Position numbers and translations under genes: made by a program
Shown: positions 19,698 through 28,830 of the stretch, piece by piece
Layout: every line of letters begins with the position of its first letter
Numbering within the stretch: position 1 is the first letter of the stretch
Source of the DNA: Haliscomenobacter hydrossis DSM 1100
Lineage (GTDB): Bacteria; Bacteroidota; Bacteroidia; Chitinophagales; Saprospiraceae
Length of the DNA: 64,000 nt
Reading direction: 5' to 3'
NCBI RefSeq assembly: GCF_000212735.1
Contig: NC_015510.1
Span: forward strand, 7,999,001 to 8,063,000
The notes under the pieces: generated by a model
Databases searched by the model: none
What the model was told of the DNA's origin: nothing
What the model saw: the letters and a program-made list of their open reading frames with translations, nothing else

Positions 19698-20795
19698 ATG
19701 TCCAATACCTCAAAGTTCAATTACACCGTGCATCCCGACATCCAGCGCGCCGAGACCCTCCCTGCCGAGTTTTACCGCAATCCGGCGGTATTTGAGGCCA
19801 TGCGTGACACCCTCTTCCCCCGCAGTTGGCAGTGGATTGAAACCGGGGAACACCTGGAGCAAAACGGGGCCGTGTTTCCCTTTCAAAGTATACCCGGCTT
19901 TGTCAACGAACCGCTGTTTCTGCGCAAGGACAATGAAGGGCAGGTGCAGTGTTTTAGCAACGTTTGTACCCACCGGGGCAATATTTTGGTGCACAATCCC
20001 GGAGTGTACAAGAAGCTGGTGTGCAATTACCACGGGCGGCGTTTTGATCTGAATGGACAAATGGAGTTCATGCCGGAGTTTAAGGAAGCACTGGATTTCC
20101 CCAGACCTTGCGATCACCTGACTGAGATTCCCACTGCATTTTGGGCACAATTTCCCTTTGTATCGCTCGATCCCGCTTTTGATTTTCAAAAAGTGATCGA
20201 TGTGTTGCAGGAACGGAACGGATTTATGCCGCTGACACAATTTCGTTACGCCCCGGAATGGAGCCGTGATTATTTGGTGAATGCGCATTGGGCCTTGTAT
20301 TGCGACAATTACCTGGAGGGATTCCACATTCCCTTTGTGCATCCCGGACTCAATCAGGCGCTAGATTATGACGCCTACGATACCGAAGTTTTTGAGTATT
20401 GCAATTTGCAAATTGGCATTGGTGACGCTGCAACGGAGTGTTTTGATTTGCCCGAAGGCCATGTGGATTATGGCAAACGAGTGGCGGGCTATTATTTTTG
20501 GGTGTTTCCGAACATGATGTTCAATTTTTATCCCTGGGGCTTGAGTGTAAACATCGTCAAACCCATGTCGATCAAACAATGCAAGGTGCGTTTCATCATG
20601 TATGTGTACGATGAAAGCAAAATGGAACAAAGCGCCGGAGCGGATTTGGACAAAGTAGAGCGCGAAGATGAATTTGTGGTGGAAAACGTGCAACGCGGCA
20701 TCCAGTCACGGTTTTACCAAACTGGACGGTTTTCGCCAAAGCGTGAGGCTTGTGTGCATCATTTTCATCGGCTTTTGGCGCAGTTCATCCACTAA
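19698..20795 (+). CDS. Rieske-type aromatic-ring or amine oxygenase, alpha subunit
   Basis: 365 residues, no signal peptide. The Rieske [2Fe-2S] ligands are C90-T-H92 (CTHRGN) and C109-N-Y-H112 (CNYHG). The catalytic domain has DNYLEGFHIPFVH, which carries the Asn/Asp bridge and two iron-binding His of the mononuclear site. Length and layout match alpha subunits such as glycine betaine, carnitine or choline-type monooxygenases as well as ring-hydroxylating dioxygenases. No reductase or beta subunit lies nearby, so it probably uses a reductase encoded elsewhere. Substrate not inferable. Confidence 0.85.
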   Translation: MSNTSKFNYTVHPDIQRAETLPAEFYRNPAVFEAMRDTLFPRSWQWIETGEHLEQNGAVFPFQSIPGFVNEPLFLRKDNEGQVQCFSNVCTHRGNILVHNPGVYKKLVCNYHGRRFDLNGQMEFMPEFKEALDFPRPCDHLTEIPTAFWAQFPFVSLDPAFDFQKVIDVLQERNGFMPLTQFRYAPEWSRDYLVNAHWALYCDNYLEGFHIPFVHPGLNQALDYDAYDTEVFEYCNLQIGIGDAATECFDLPEGHVDYGKRVAGYYFWVFPNMMFNFYPWGLSVNIVKPMSIKQCKVRFIMYVYDESKMEQSAGADLDKVEREDEFVVENVQRGIQSRFYQTGRFSPKREACVHHFHRLLAQFIH

Positions 20796-20844
20796 TCTGA
20801 AATCCTCTTAGGGTATCCCGCCTGCGGCGGATATAATTTGATCT

Positions 20845-20932
20845 ATTTTCCCGCAGATGACGCAGATTTCCGCAGATTTTTTCAAAGGAGAGACATTATC
20901 TGCGGAAATCTGCGTCATCTGCGGGAGAAAAT
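20845..20932. repeat. Long inverted repeat with GCAGAT words (hairpin D)
   Basis: Core arms 20850-20877 and 20898-20925 are perfect over 28 bp; the match extends outward with one 2-nt bulge. The arms consist of GCAGATGAC, GCAGATTTC, GCAGAT, so 9-10 bp tandem words. It lies in the convergent gap between the Rieske gene (stop 20795) and the heptose kinase gene (stop 20962). Confidence 0.9.
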
Positions 20933-20941
20933 ATAAAGTGT

Positions 20942-20961
20942 CACCCGACAAATTCGGGGTG
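20942..20961 (-). terminator. Possible terminator hairpin of the heptose kinase gene
   Basis: CACCCGA at 20942-20948 pairs with TCGGGGTG at 20954-20961 with one bulged G, directly after the kinase stop codon (20962-20964, minus strand). There is no clear U-tract, so termination is only suggested. Confidence 0.4.
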
Positions 20962-21969
20962 CTAAATAGTTACTTCTTGGGTGTGTTGGTTGGCTTTTAT
21001 GCTCTGGTATTCTTCCTGTAATTGGGCTTTATCTACGGGTACTACACCTACTTTTTCACACACCTGGCCACCCGCCAAATTGGCCAATAACGCCACTTCA
21101 TTCAAGTCCATGCGTAGGCCCAATCCCAGGGCTACAATGCCAATTACCGTATCCCCGGCCCCACAAACATCGGCCACGGCACGAGGTTGGGTAGGAATGA
21201 TGGTGCCGTTCCCGGCAGTTTCCAAAAACAAGCCTTTTTCCGAGAGGGTGATCAAGGTATGTTGATTGTCCAGTTGGGAACGGATGTAAGTAGTGGCTTC
21301 TTGCAAGGAATTTAACGTCGCTTGCACGGGCATGGGTGCTTGTGCCCGAATTTCTTTAAGATTTGGTTTAAAGAGGGTGATTTGCTTGTAGGCCCAAAAA
21401 TTGTTGAACTTGGGATCGACGGCGGTTGGAATGTCGCGTTTGATCGATTCCAGAATGACTTCGCGGATGACTCTGGACGACAAAACACCTTTGTTGTAAT
21501 CCTGGAACAGAATAACGTGGATCTCCTGGGTTTCCAAAACCTCGTGTACAACCTGCAAGAGTTGCTGCGTCTCGGCTTCGCTCAAGTCGTGGGTGTCTTC
21601 TTGGTCCAGGCGTAAAAGGTGTTGCGCTCCGGCCATCACTCGGGTTTTTACGGTCGTGCGGCGTTGGGGCGATTGTAAAATGTATTGGTTGATCAGCCCA
21701 TATTCAGGAAGCAGGTTTCTGAAAATATGCCCTTCTTCATCCTCACCCACAACACTACAGAGAATGGGTGTTGCACCCATGGCGTGAATGTTCAGGGCAA
21801 CGTTGGCGGCACCGCCGAGGCGCAAATCCTCTCCTTCCAAATTGACAACAGGAACAGGTGCTTCCGGCGAAATGCGCGATACACTTCCCCGCAGATAGCG
21901 GTCGATCATCACATCTCCGATGACCAAAACATTTACTTGATTAAAGGCTTCAAAATTGACCATGCGCAA
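20962..21969 (-). CDS. PfkB-family heptose-7-phosphate kinase (RfaE1/HldE N-terminal type)
   Basis: 335 residues; a second ATG two codons in (21963) is equally plausible. Signatures: VLVIGDVMIDRYL at the N-terminus, RISPEAPVPV, LGGAANVALN, and the C-terminal ATP/anion-hole motif DVCGAGDTVIG. This layout is that of D-glycero-beta-D-manno-heptose-7-phosphate kinase, which forms the heptose 1,7-bisphosphate on the path to ADP-heptose. The cytidylyl/adenylyltransferase half of HldE is absent, so the second activity must be in another gene. The neighbouring Kdo transferase gene on the same strand (60 bp upstream) supports a lipopolysaccharide core role. Confidence 0.85.
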   Translation of the reverse strand: MRMVNFEAFNQVNVLVIGDVMIDRYLRGSVSRISPEAPVPVVNLEGEDLRLGGAANVALNIHAMGATPILCSVVGEDEEGHIFRNLLPEYGLINQYILQSPQRRTTVKTRVMAGAQHLLRLDQEDTHDLSEAETQQLLQVVHEVLETQEIHVILFQDYNKGVLSSRVIREVILESIKRDIPTAVDPKFNNFWAYKQITLFKPNLKEIRAQAPMPVQATLNSLQEATTYIRSQLDNQHTLITLSEKGLFLETAGNGTIIPTQPRAVADVCGAGDTVIGIVALGLGLRMDLNEVALLANLAGGQVCEKVGVVPVDKAQLQEEYQSIKANQHTQEVTI

Positions 21970-22029
21970 AAATATTAAATACCCAAGGATATAGCGTCTG
22001 TTCGGAATTTTAATTCGTGCTTCAAATGA

Positions 22030-23286
22030 CTATGGGTAGAGGTATTGCTCCAGGCGCTGCATGATCTTTGCAGTTGCCCCTTGATTCTGTTGTAAATAGG
22101 TTTGAACCGCACTGGAGGCTTTTGATGTAAATGCAGGAGCCTTGAGTTGATCGAAAATTTTGATCAACTCTGCTGCGGAATGCACCACAAAAGCCCCTCC
22201 CAATTCAACCGTGGCTACCGCTTCGGTAAATTTTTGGTATTTGGGGCCAAAAATCACGGGCAATCCAAAGGCCATGGGTTCCAGGGTATTGTGAATGCCT
22301 GAGCCCAATCCCCCTCCGATGTAGGCAATTTCAGCATAGCGGTACAGCGCAGAGAGCATGCCGATGTTGTCGATGATTAAAACGCTGAGATGTTGGTGCC
22401 TTTCTGGCTGAAATCGGGAGAAACGTACACATTGCCCAGGAAATTTTTGCTCAATTTGTTCCAGGTGAGCGGACTCAATTTCATGTGGTGCAATGATCAG
22501 TTTCCATCCTGCATATTGTTTTGGGTCACTCCACAATTGTGCCAGCGCCGCTTCATCTGGAGTCCAGGTGCTACCCGCCATCAAGATGGAGGCGTCTTTT
22601 TTGAAGGCTTCGATCGTTGGAAATTGTTTTCCTTCAGCAGCAATCTGCAAAACCCGGTCGATGCGAGGGTCACCAGCCAGAGTGTATTGCTGGATGCCGT
22701 ATTTTTTCAATAAATCAGCTGATTCTTGATTTTGTACAAAAAAGTGGTCAAAACCTTTCAGGACGTTGAAGTACCATGCGCCCCAGCTTTGGAAAAAAGG
22801 TTGTTGGGGGCGGAATAGTGCGGCGATCAGCCAAACCGGAATTTTTTCTCGCTGCAATTCCTGCAAAAAATTGTACCAAAACTCATATTTCACGAATACC
22901 GCCAATTGGGGTTGTACAATGCCCAAAAACTGACGGGCATTACGCCTTAAATCAGGTGGCAGGTAGCAGACCAGATCAGCACCTGCATAATTTTTGCGGA
23001 TTTCATATCCAGAGGGAGAAAAAAAGGTCAGTAGGATAAACACTTCGGGATGTTGGCTTTTGACTGCTTCTATCAAAGGACGGCCTTGTTCAAATTCTCC
23101 CAGGGAGGCACTGTGCAACCAGATCGTCATTTGCCCCGACTTGCGTTTGGAGGCAAGCGCCTGACTCAAATTTTGTGACCAGTTTTTGCGTCCACGCCAC
23201 CACAATTTGGCTTTTGGGTGAAAAAAAGCGGCCAAACGAATCAACAATACGTACAATCGAATTCCAGTAGTGTACAACCCCTGCAT
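22030..23286 (-). CDS. waaA: 3-deoxy-D-manno-octulosonic acid (Kdo) transferase
   Basis: 418 residues. The N-terminal hydrophobic segment (YVLLIRLAAFF) anchors it to the inner membrane. IWLHSASLGEFEQGRPLIE is the hallmark of KdtA/WaaA, containing the catalytic Glu, and YIGGGLGSGIHNTLEPMAFG near residue 335 is the sugar-nucleotide binding motif of the GT-B fold. It transfers Kdo from CMP-Kdo to the lipid A precursor. It probably forms a unit with the downstream heptose kinase, and the outer-membrane protein gene lies 17 bp upstream on the same strand. Confidence 0.92.
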   Translation of the reverse strand: MQGLYTTGIRLYVLLIRLAAFFHPKAKLWWRGRKNWSQNLSQALASKRKSGQMTIWLHSASLGEFEQGRPLIEAVKSQHPEVFILLTFFSPSGYEIRKNYAGADLVCYLPPDLRRNARQFLGIVQPQLAVFVKYEFWYNFLQELQREKIPVWLIAALFRPQQPFFQSWGAWYFNVLKGFDHFFVQNQESADLLKKYGIQQYTLAGDPRIDRVLQIAAEGKQFPTIEAFKKDASILMAGSTWTPDEAALAQLWSDPKQYAGWKLIIAPHEIESAHLEQIEQKFPGQCVRFSRFQPERHQHLSVLIIDNIGMLSALYRYAEIAYIGGGLGSGIHNTLEPMAFGLPVIFGPKYQKFTEAVATVELGGAFVVHSAAELIKIFDQLKAPAFTSKASSAVQTYLQQNQGATAKIMQRLEQYLYP

Positions 23287-23303
23287 GTTGGCTTATTCAA
23301 ACA

Positions 23304-24059
23304 TTAATAATAAATGTCTTCGGCTTTATCGGCGTAGAAAGGAAGAATCCAGCCTACGCGAATGCCCATCAACACATCAACCCGCCCTTTGGCCGTGGCG
23401 CTTTGGGTAGCAAAATCAAAGCTGCGCCGCGAGCGGGTAAAACCTTGAAAAAACTCCAGGCCAGCGATGAAATTGCTCCGCCGGTCCTTACTCAGCGCCT
23501 GATAGCCAAAAAACTGTTGCAGCGCCAAGCCATTGCTCAAACGGTCGTATCCTTTTTTGTACACTTCAGTCAGTTGAGGAACCGAACGCAAGGGGTCATC
23601 CTGAATGCGGATTTTGTGCTGGAGAAAACCCACTCCAAAGTTAACGCGGAATCCTGCCCGCGGAGATTGTTTGTCATTTACCGGAAATACTTTGCCCGCA
23701 GTAAGCCCAAGATACCACCCTCTTTCCCGCAGGGGGATATCCGCCACTTCGCGGTCATTGCCAACAATATAACCTTCCACTGTGCGCAAGCCGGAAATGG
23801 GGTCTTCTTTAACGGTATTTCCAAACAGGTACTGCCCATCGATCCCCAATACCCAGTTTTTTTTCCCCCATTGCCAATCCAGCCCGCCTCCGGCAATGAA
23901 ATTTGCCCCGAAACGTTCTTTAAGGGTTCCCGCAGGCAACTGTGCTCCGTAGGTAAACCTGGTCAAGAGTACACCTTTGGGCTCAGTTAAAGTACCTTGT
24001 GCCAATAAGCCAGGGATAAAGCACAGGCCTAATACAAAAAAGAGCAACTTGGGTATCAT
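23304..24059 (-). CDS. Hypothetical outer-membrane beta-barrel-like protein
   Basis: 251 residues, signal peptide MIPKLLFFVLGLCFIPGLLAQ. The rest has alternating patterns with aromatic ends (KKNWVLGIDGQYLFGN, RERGWYLGLTAGKVFPV, RAGFRVNFGVGF), typical of an eight-stranded outer-membrane barrel. I recognise no specific family. It is the first gene of the run ending with waaA and the heptose kinase, separated by only 17 bp from waaA, so an envelope role fits. Confidence 0.65.
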   Translation of the reverse strand: MIPKLLFFVLGLCFIPGLLAQGTLTEPKGVLLTRFTYGAQLPAGTLKERFGANFIAGGGLDWQWGKKNWVLGIDGQYLFGNTVKEDPISGLRTVEGYIVGNDREVADIPLRERGWYLGLTAGKVFPVNDKQSPRAGFRVNFGVGFLQHKIRIQDDPLRSVPQLTEVYKKGYDRLSNGLALQQFFGYQALSKDRRSNFIAGLEFFQGFTRSRRSFDFATQSATAKGRVDVLMGIRVGWILPFYADKAEDIYY

Positions 24060-24144
24060 GATTGGTTGTGGCTTTTGTAGGGGTAAAACTAAGCTTTTCT
24101 GGATTTCCTTTAAAAATGTTTTAGGTAAAGCAGCCGTCGAAGTT

Positions 24145-24152
24145 TATCTTTG
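24145..24152 (+). promoter_or_regulatory. Candidate Bacteroidota -7 element
   Basis: TATCTTTG fits the TAnnTTTG consensus. A transcript would begin near 24160, which excludes the TTG at 24150 as the translation start of the next gene and supports the GTG at 24189. No good -33 TTG is visible. Confidence 0.45.
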
Positions 24153-24188
24153 GCCTGCTTATTCAAAAGTAGATGTAAAAAATTTCCA

Positions 24189-25127
24189 GTGAAAAAAATT
24201 CTCATTTCTGGCGCTGCCGGATTTTTAGGTTCGCACCTCAGCGATCGGTTCATCAAGGAGGGCTACCACGTTATTGGAATGGATAACCTGCTGACCGGAA
24301 ACATTCAAAACATTGAGCACCTGTTCCCGCTTAAGGAATTTGAGTATTACCACCACGACATCACCAAGTTTGTGCATGTTCCGGGTAAACTCGACTACAT
24401 TTTGCATTTTGCTTCTCCGGCAAGTCCCATCGATTATTTAAAAATGCCCATTCAAACCTTAAAGGTTGGCGCTCTGGGTACGCACAACATGTTGGGGCTG
24501 GCTCGTGAAAAAAATGCCCGCATTTTAGTAGCGTCTACTTCGGAAGTATACGGAGATCCATTGGAACACCCACAATCAGAAGAATATTGGGGGAATGTCA
24601 ACCCCGTAGGCCCACGTGGGGTGTACGACGAAGCCAAACGTTTTTTGGAAGCCATCACCATGGCTTACCATACTTTTCATAAAGTGGACACCCGCATCAT
24701 TCGTATTTTTAATACTTATGGTCCCCGGATGCGGGTAGAAGATGGGCGGGTTTTGCCAGCTTTTTTTTCACAAGCCATTCGTGGAGAAGGGCTTACGGTC
24801 TTTGGAGATGGTTCCCAAACCCGTTCTTTCTGTTATGTTGATGATTTGGTGGAGGGCATTTACCGCTTGTTGTTGAGCGATTACAACAAACCTGTCAATG
24901 TGGGCAATCCCGATGAATGTACCATTTTCCAATTTGCACAAGAAATCATCGATTTGGTAGGCAACCCCGAGGCTTATATCGATTATCGCCCACTTCCGGA
25001 AGATGATCCCAAAGTACGTCAGCCGGATATTACCAAAGCAAGAAATATCCTGGGCTGGGAACCCAAAGTGCCACGTGCTGAAGGGCTTTTGCGTACGTAT
25101 GAATATTTTAAAACCGTAGTGAAGTAG
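24189..25127 (+). CDS. UDP-glucuronate decarboxylase-type SDR epimerase/dehydratase
   Basis: 312 residues from a GTG at 24189 (start of [17 protein letters not shown]); the frame is open back to a TTG at 24150, but that lies on the -7 promoter element. NAD motif [10 protein letters not shown] is at the very N-terminus; [20 protein letters not shown] and [10 protein letters not shown] with the Y-x3-K pair follow, as does [13 protein letters not shown]. This set is characteristic of UDP-xylose synthase (UXS), which makes UDP-xylose from UDP-glucuronate. Together with the dTDP-glucose dehydratase after it, it supplies sugars for surface polysaccharide. Confidence 0.88.
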   Translation: MKKILISGAAGFLGSHLSDRFIKEGYHVIGMDNLLTGNIQNIEHLFPLKEFEYYHHDITKFVHVPGKLDYILHFASPASPIDYLKMPIQTLKVGALGTHNMLGLAREKNARILVASTSEVYGDPLEHPQSEEYWGNVNPVGPRGVYDEAKRFLEAITMAYHTFHKVDTRIIRIFNTYGPRMRVEDGRVLPAFFSQAIRGEGLTVFGDGSQTRSFCYVDDLVEGIYRLLLSDYNKPVNVGNPDECTIFQFAQEIIDLVGNPEAYIDYRPLPEDDPKVRQPDITKARNILGWEPKVPRAEGLLRTYEYFKTVVK

Positions 25128-25215
25128 GGTTTGAAGGTTCGAGGGTTCAGGGGTTCGAGGGTTGAGTTTAGCCCCCGAACCCCCGAACCCTCGAACCCCC
25201 GAACCCCCGAACCCT
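25126..25215. repeat. Long inverted repeat, GGTTCGAGG words (hairpin E)
   Basis: Overlaps the stop of the UDP-glucuronate decarboxylase gene and ends just before the rmlB start. The left side repeats GGTTCGAGG-like words, the right side CCCCCGAAC words; the arms pair imperfectly. Read as protein in the rmlB frame it gives a proline-rich run (PEPPNPRTPEPP), which is why an extended ORF appears upstream of rmlB; this is not coding. Confidence 0.85.
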
Positions 25216-25221
25216 AATGAC

Positions 25222-26274
25222 ATGCACAACATACTCCTTACCGGCGGCGCCGGCTTCATCGGCACCCACTTGGTCAAAAGACTGGTCAAAAACTATCCAC
25301 AATACCGCATTGTCAATCTGGATTTGCTGACCTACGCAGGGAATCTCACCAACCTGGCCGATGTAGAAAATGCGCCCAACTACGTATTTCGCAAGGGGGA
25401 TATCCGCGATCAGGACTTGATACAAGGTCTATTTGACGAATTTCAGTTCGATGGCGTCATTCACCTGGCTGCCGAGTCCCATGTAGATCGCTCCATCAGT
25501 AATCCCTTGGCCTTTGTCGAAACCAACATCCTGGGTACCCTGAATTTGTTGAATGTAGCCAAAGCCAATTGGAAGGATACCAGCAACAAACGTTTTTACC
25601 ACATTTCTACTGATGAGGTGTATGGTTCTTTGGGTGAAACCGGATTTTTCACCGAAGAAACCGCCTACGATCCCCGTTCGCCTTACTCGGCCTCCAAAGC
25701 GGGTTCCGATATGTTGGTGCGGGCTTATCACCATACTTACGGATTGCCCATCGTGGTTTCCAACTGCTCCAACAACTATGGCCCGTATCAGTTCCCGGAA
25801 AAACTGATTCCCCTGATGATCAATAACATCCGCAACAACCAACCTTTGCCCGTTTATGGAGACGGTTTGTACACGCGCGATTGGTTGTGGGTAGAAGATC
25901 ACGCCGCGGCGATTGACTTGATTTACCACCGGGGCAAGATCGGTGAAACGTACAACATCGGCGGCAATAACGAACGCCGGAACATCGATTTGGTGCATTA
26001 CCTCTGCGATGTCATGGATGAACTTTTGGGCCGTAGCCCAGGTACTTCCCGGCAATTGATTCACTTTGTCAAAGATCGGCCAGGTCACGACCGACGTTAC
26101 GCCATTGATGCCACCAAACTGAAAAATGAATTGAACTGGGAACCACTGGTGAACCCCGAGGATGGACTACGACGTACTGCGCAATGGTATTTAGAACATA
26201 CCGATTGGTTGGAAGCGGTCACCTCCGGTGCTTACCAAAAATATTACGAGAGCCATTATCAGGACCGAAAGTAG
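25222..26274 (+). CDS. rmlB: dTDP-glucose 4,6-dehydratase
   Basis: 350 residues starting at the ATG at 25222; the open frame upstream to 25162 falls in hairpin E. TGGAGFIGTHLV is the NAD-binding motif, HLAAESHVDRSI and ISTDEVYGSL are hallmark RmlB motifs, and YSASKAGSD has the Y-x3-K pair. NCSNNYGPYQFPEKLIP is also diagnostic. It converts dTDP-glucose to the 4-keto-6-deoxy intermediate for rhamnose and other deoxysugars. The other rml genes are not in this window. It converges with the GNAT gene with 3 bp between stops. Confidence 0.95.
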   Translation: MHNILLTGGAGFIGTHLVKRLVKNYPQYRIVNLDLLTYAGNLTNLADVENAPNYVFRKGDIRDQDLIQGLFDEFQFDGVIHLAAESHVDRSISNPLAFVETNILGTLNLLNVAKANWKDTSNKRFYHISTDEVYGSLGETGFFTEETAYDPRSPYSASKAGSDMLVRAYHHTYGLPIVVSNCSNNYGPYQFPEKLIPLMINNIRNNQPLPVYGDGLYTRDWLWVEDHAAAIDLIYHRGKIGETYNIGGNNERRNIDLVHYLCDVMDELLGRSPGTSRQLIHFVKDRPGHDRRYAIDATKLKNELNWEPLVNPEDGLRRTAQWYLEHTDWLEAVTSGAYQKYYESHYQDRK

Positions 26275-26277
26275 TTT

Positions 26278-26772
26278 TCAGGCAATTTCTTTGGAATAAA
26301 ATGAATCACAACCCCCATGGCCAGTATTGCCCAACTGGCCGCAAAGTTTTTTGAAGCCCATTTTTTGGTAAAGGGCTTTGGCTTCGGTCATCCGTTCCAG
26401 GGTTTCGAGGTAACAGGTTTGGTATCCCAGGTGTTGGGCTTCGGTAATCAAGGCGTTGACCATTTGTAGTCCCATACCTCTGCCGCGTACACTGGGTAAA
26501 AAATACATCTTTTTTAGCTCGCATATTCCTGGATCAGCTCCAACCAAGGGGCCAATACCGCCACCACCCAATACCTGCAGGCCGTCACTCAGCACCAGAT
26601 AACTACATCCAGGTTCCTGATAAAATTCGTACATCTGATCAACTTCGGGATCGTTGATCGAAAAGCCATCGCCTACTGCCCCATAGGCAGTCATTACTTC
26701 GCGGATGATTTTGGCCATTTGGAGGTTGTCCTGCTGTTCAATGGGTCGGATGAGGAGTGTGTCGGTTTGCAT
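26278..26772 (-). CDS. GNAT-family N-acetyltransferase
   Basis: 164 residues. The acetyl-CoA motif A is LPSVRGRGMGLQMVNALI (R/Q-x-x-G-x-G/A type), followed by YLETLERMTEAKALYQKMGF, the usual motif B. A central LGGGGIGPLVGADPGICEL matches the beta-strand region of small-molecule GNATs. The acceptor cannot be inferred. Confidence 0.88.
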   Translation of the reverse strand: MQTDTLLIRPIEQQDNLQMAKIIREVMTAYGAVGDGFSINDPEVDQMYEFYQEPGCSYLVLSDGLQVLGGGGIGPLVGADPGICELKKMYFLPSVRGRGMGLQMVNALITEAQHLGYQTCYLETLERMTEAKALYQKMGFKKLCGQLGNTGHGGCDSFYSKEIA

Positions 26773-26865
26773 ACGGATGATTCAACTTTTGCGAAAAATA
26801 TGGGTTTCTTTCAATAATTTTCGAAAATTTTTATACGCTTAATCCCGAATAGTAACCCATTTCCA

Positions 26866-27708
26866 ATGAAGAGAGTTTTTTTACTATATGGCCTTCTTTT
26901 TCTTGGTGTGACCCCTGGATTGGTGGCGCAGGAAAAGAGCGCACAGACCGACTTGCGTTATGGAAAATACCTCAGTGTTTCCACTTTGCTCGATTATCAA
27001 GGTAGCAGGGACCAGGGTGTTTCTCCGCTGATTTATCGGGGCTTGCTCTTTGGAGGTATGGCAGAACTGGGTTTTGAAGGTACACGCTGGGACATCGCCA
27101 TTGACGGCGGCGTTGGGGTGGGGGAGAGTAGTGTGGAAAAAGTAGCCACCTTTTTTTCCGAAACCACTACTTTTTTTTACAACGGTCGATTTTTGTACAA
27201 ATTTTGGGACAAAGACGAAGGCAAATTCGACTTTCGCGCGGGATTGCACTTGGGCGGCTATTCCAGCCAGCGCGTCACTCCAGCGTTTTTAAATGCATCG
27301 GTGGCCTGGGAAAGCATCAATACGCTGTTTGCCACGGGAAAACTCAACTGGCGGACGAGCCATGAGCAGTCTGCGGGAAAATTTTTGTTCATTCGCCAAC
27401 GTGCGGGCACCCGGCACATCAAATTCAGTACCCAACTGAGCCTGCCCATGCTCAACTCCGCCTGGCGTCCGGATTACGCCTACATCGATGATTTTTCGGA
27501 TGGGGAGTCCGATATTTTCAACAACAATAAACTTCAGTTTGGTGGACTACGTTTCCATTGGCGCAGCGATGGGTATTATTATCTGCTCAATGGCAACGTT
27601 TTGCGTTTTACCTATCTATGGGATGCACAACGCAGCCCTGGCGAAATCAATCGTTTGGAATTGAGCCACCATCAAGTTCAAGTGGGCATGATGATCCGTT
27701 TAAATTAA
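26866..27708 (+). CDS. Hypothetical secreted outer-membrane protein
   Basis: 280 residues with a signal peptide (FLLYGLLFLGVTPGLVAQ). The mature part alternates polar and aromatic residues and ends in a strand-like HHQVQVGMMIRLN, compatible with an outer-membrane barrel. No known family recognised. The S41 lipoprotein gene follows after 10 bp, so the two are probably one transcript and may act together in the envelope. Confidence 0.6.
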   Translation: MKRVFLLYGLLFLGVTPGLVAQEKSAQTDLRYGKYLSVSTLLDYQGSRDQGVSPLIYRGLLFGGMAELGFEGTRWDIAIDGGVGVGESSVEKVATFFSETTTFFYNGRFLYKFWDKDEGKFDFRAGLHLGGYSSQRVTPAFLNASVAWESINTLFATGKLNWRTSHEQSAGKFLFIRQRAGTRHIKFSTQLSLPMLNSAWRPDYAYIDDFSDGESDIFNNNKLQFGGLRFHWRSDGYYYLLNGNVLRFTYLWDAQRSPGEINRLELSHHQVQVGMMIRLN

Positions 27709-27718
27709 TGAAAACACC

Positions 27719-28729
27719 ATGAATCGAGGAGCTGTAATTTGCTTTTGTCTCTCATTGTTGTTGGTCTCTTGCGAAACCCTGATTTTTGATCAGGAAGCAA
27801 CGGACAACCCGCGTGAAAACTTTGACTACTTGTGGCGACAATGCCATGAGAAATATTCTTTTTTTGAGTACAAAAAGATTGATTGGCAAGCCATGAATGC
27901 CAAATATGCTGCTCAAATCAAAGACAAAATGAATAGCGATGAGCTGTTTAAAGTACTGTTCTCGATGCTCAATGAGCTACAAGATGGCCATGTCAATTTG
28001 ATTTCTCCTTTTCGCCAGTCCAGGTTTGATTTTGACTTGTTGGGACCGGAAAACATCGATTTGCGGGTTGTGCGCGAGAACTACCTCAAAAACGATTACG
28101 TGATCACTGGCCCTTTTCAGCACAACGTGGTGGGTGCAGATAAAAAGATCGCCTACGTCCGGTATAATTCTTTCGAGGATCGGGTATCTCCGGCACACGT
28201 TGCTTATATCCTGAGCTACTACCGCAATACCCAGGGCCTGATTCTGGACATTCGGCAAAATGGAGGTGGAAGTGCTGCGAATATTTTTAAAATCTTCAAT
28301 CAGCTGGTTGCTGAAAAAACATTGCTGTACAATTCGTTCCTCAAGTCTGGTCCCGGTAAAGACGATTTTGCAGGCCCTCAACCTGCCTATGCCGAACCCG
28401 ATGAAAACCGCTTTAAATATGGAAAAAAAATTGCGGTGCTCGTTGATCGAGGAACCTTTAGTGCGGCTTCATTTTTTGCACTAGGTGCCCGTGAGGTTGA
28501 CAACATGATCGTGATTGGCGACAAAACCGGTGGGGGCCTGGGGTTACCCAATGGAGGCCAATTGCCCAACGGTTGGACTTATCGCTTTTCCATTTCTCAA
28601 ACTTTAAGCCCGGCGGGTGAAAATTTTGAAAATGGGGTGCCTCCGGATATTCAAGTCATTTTGACAAAATCTGATCGCGACCGTGGAGTGGATACCGTAA
28701 TTGAGCGGGCGATTCAGGAACTGAAATGA
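27719..28729 (+). CDS. S41-family peptidase, lipoprotein
   Basis: 336 residues. The N-terminus (ICFCLSLLLVSC) ends in a lipobox Cys at about 19. An N-terminal helical segment (NFDYLWRQCHEKYSFFEYK) is the tricorn-like cap typical of Bacteroidota S41 proteins. The catalytic core has LILDIRQNGGGSA, VDRGTFSAASFF with the nucleophile Ser, and IGDKTGGG with the general-base Lys. No PDZ domain is obvious. It likely cleaves periplasmic proteins or peptides. Confidence 0.85.
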   Translation: MNRGAVICFCLSLLLVSCETLIFDQEATDNPRENFDYLWRQCHEKYSFFEYKKIDWQAMNAKYAAQIKDKMNSDELFKVLFSMLNELQDGHVNLISPFRQSRFDFDLLGPENIDLRVVRENYLKNDYVITGPFQHNVVGADKKIAYVRYNSFEDRVSPAHVAYILSYYRNTQGLILDIRQNGGGSAANIFKIFNQLVAEKTLLYNSFLKSGPGKDDFAGPQPAYAEPDENRFKYGKKIAVLVDRGTFSAASFFALGAREVDNMIVIGDKTGGGLGLPNGGQLPNGWTYRFSISQTLSPAGENFENGVPPDIQVILTKSDRDRGVDTVIERAIQELK

Positions 28730-28830
28730 GTTGAAAAGTTTAGGGTTGAAAAGTTGAAGTGAACGGTCGCCGAGCTGGTCACTGAGCGAAGCCGAAGTGG
28801 AGCCGAGGTGCTTTCACTTCAACTTTTCAA
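28730..28830. repeat. Long inverted repeat with a GC-rich insert (hairpin F)
   Basis: Arms 28746-28763 and 28813-28830 are perfect over 18 bp (TTGAAAAGTTGAAGTGAA); the word TTGAAAAGTT occurs twice on the left. The 49-nt loop holds CTGAGCGAAGCCGAAGTG, a sequence I associate with dispersed intergenic repeats in many Bacteroidota (recollection, not checked). It lies exactly between the S41 stop and the convergent UbiA-like stop. Confidence 0.85.

Noticed and set aside
10396-20932. CAGATT-word hairpins as a CRISPR array
   Set aside because: The words are 7-12 bp and arranged as inverted arms; there are no 24-47 bp repeats with unique spacers and no cas genes.
25162-25221. Upstream extension of rmlB giving a Pro-rich N-terminus
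   Set aside because: It is the translation of hairpin E; MHNILLTGGAGFIG at 25222 is the normal family start.
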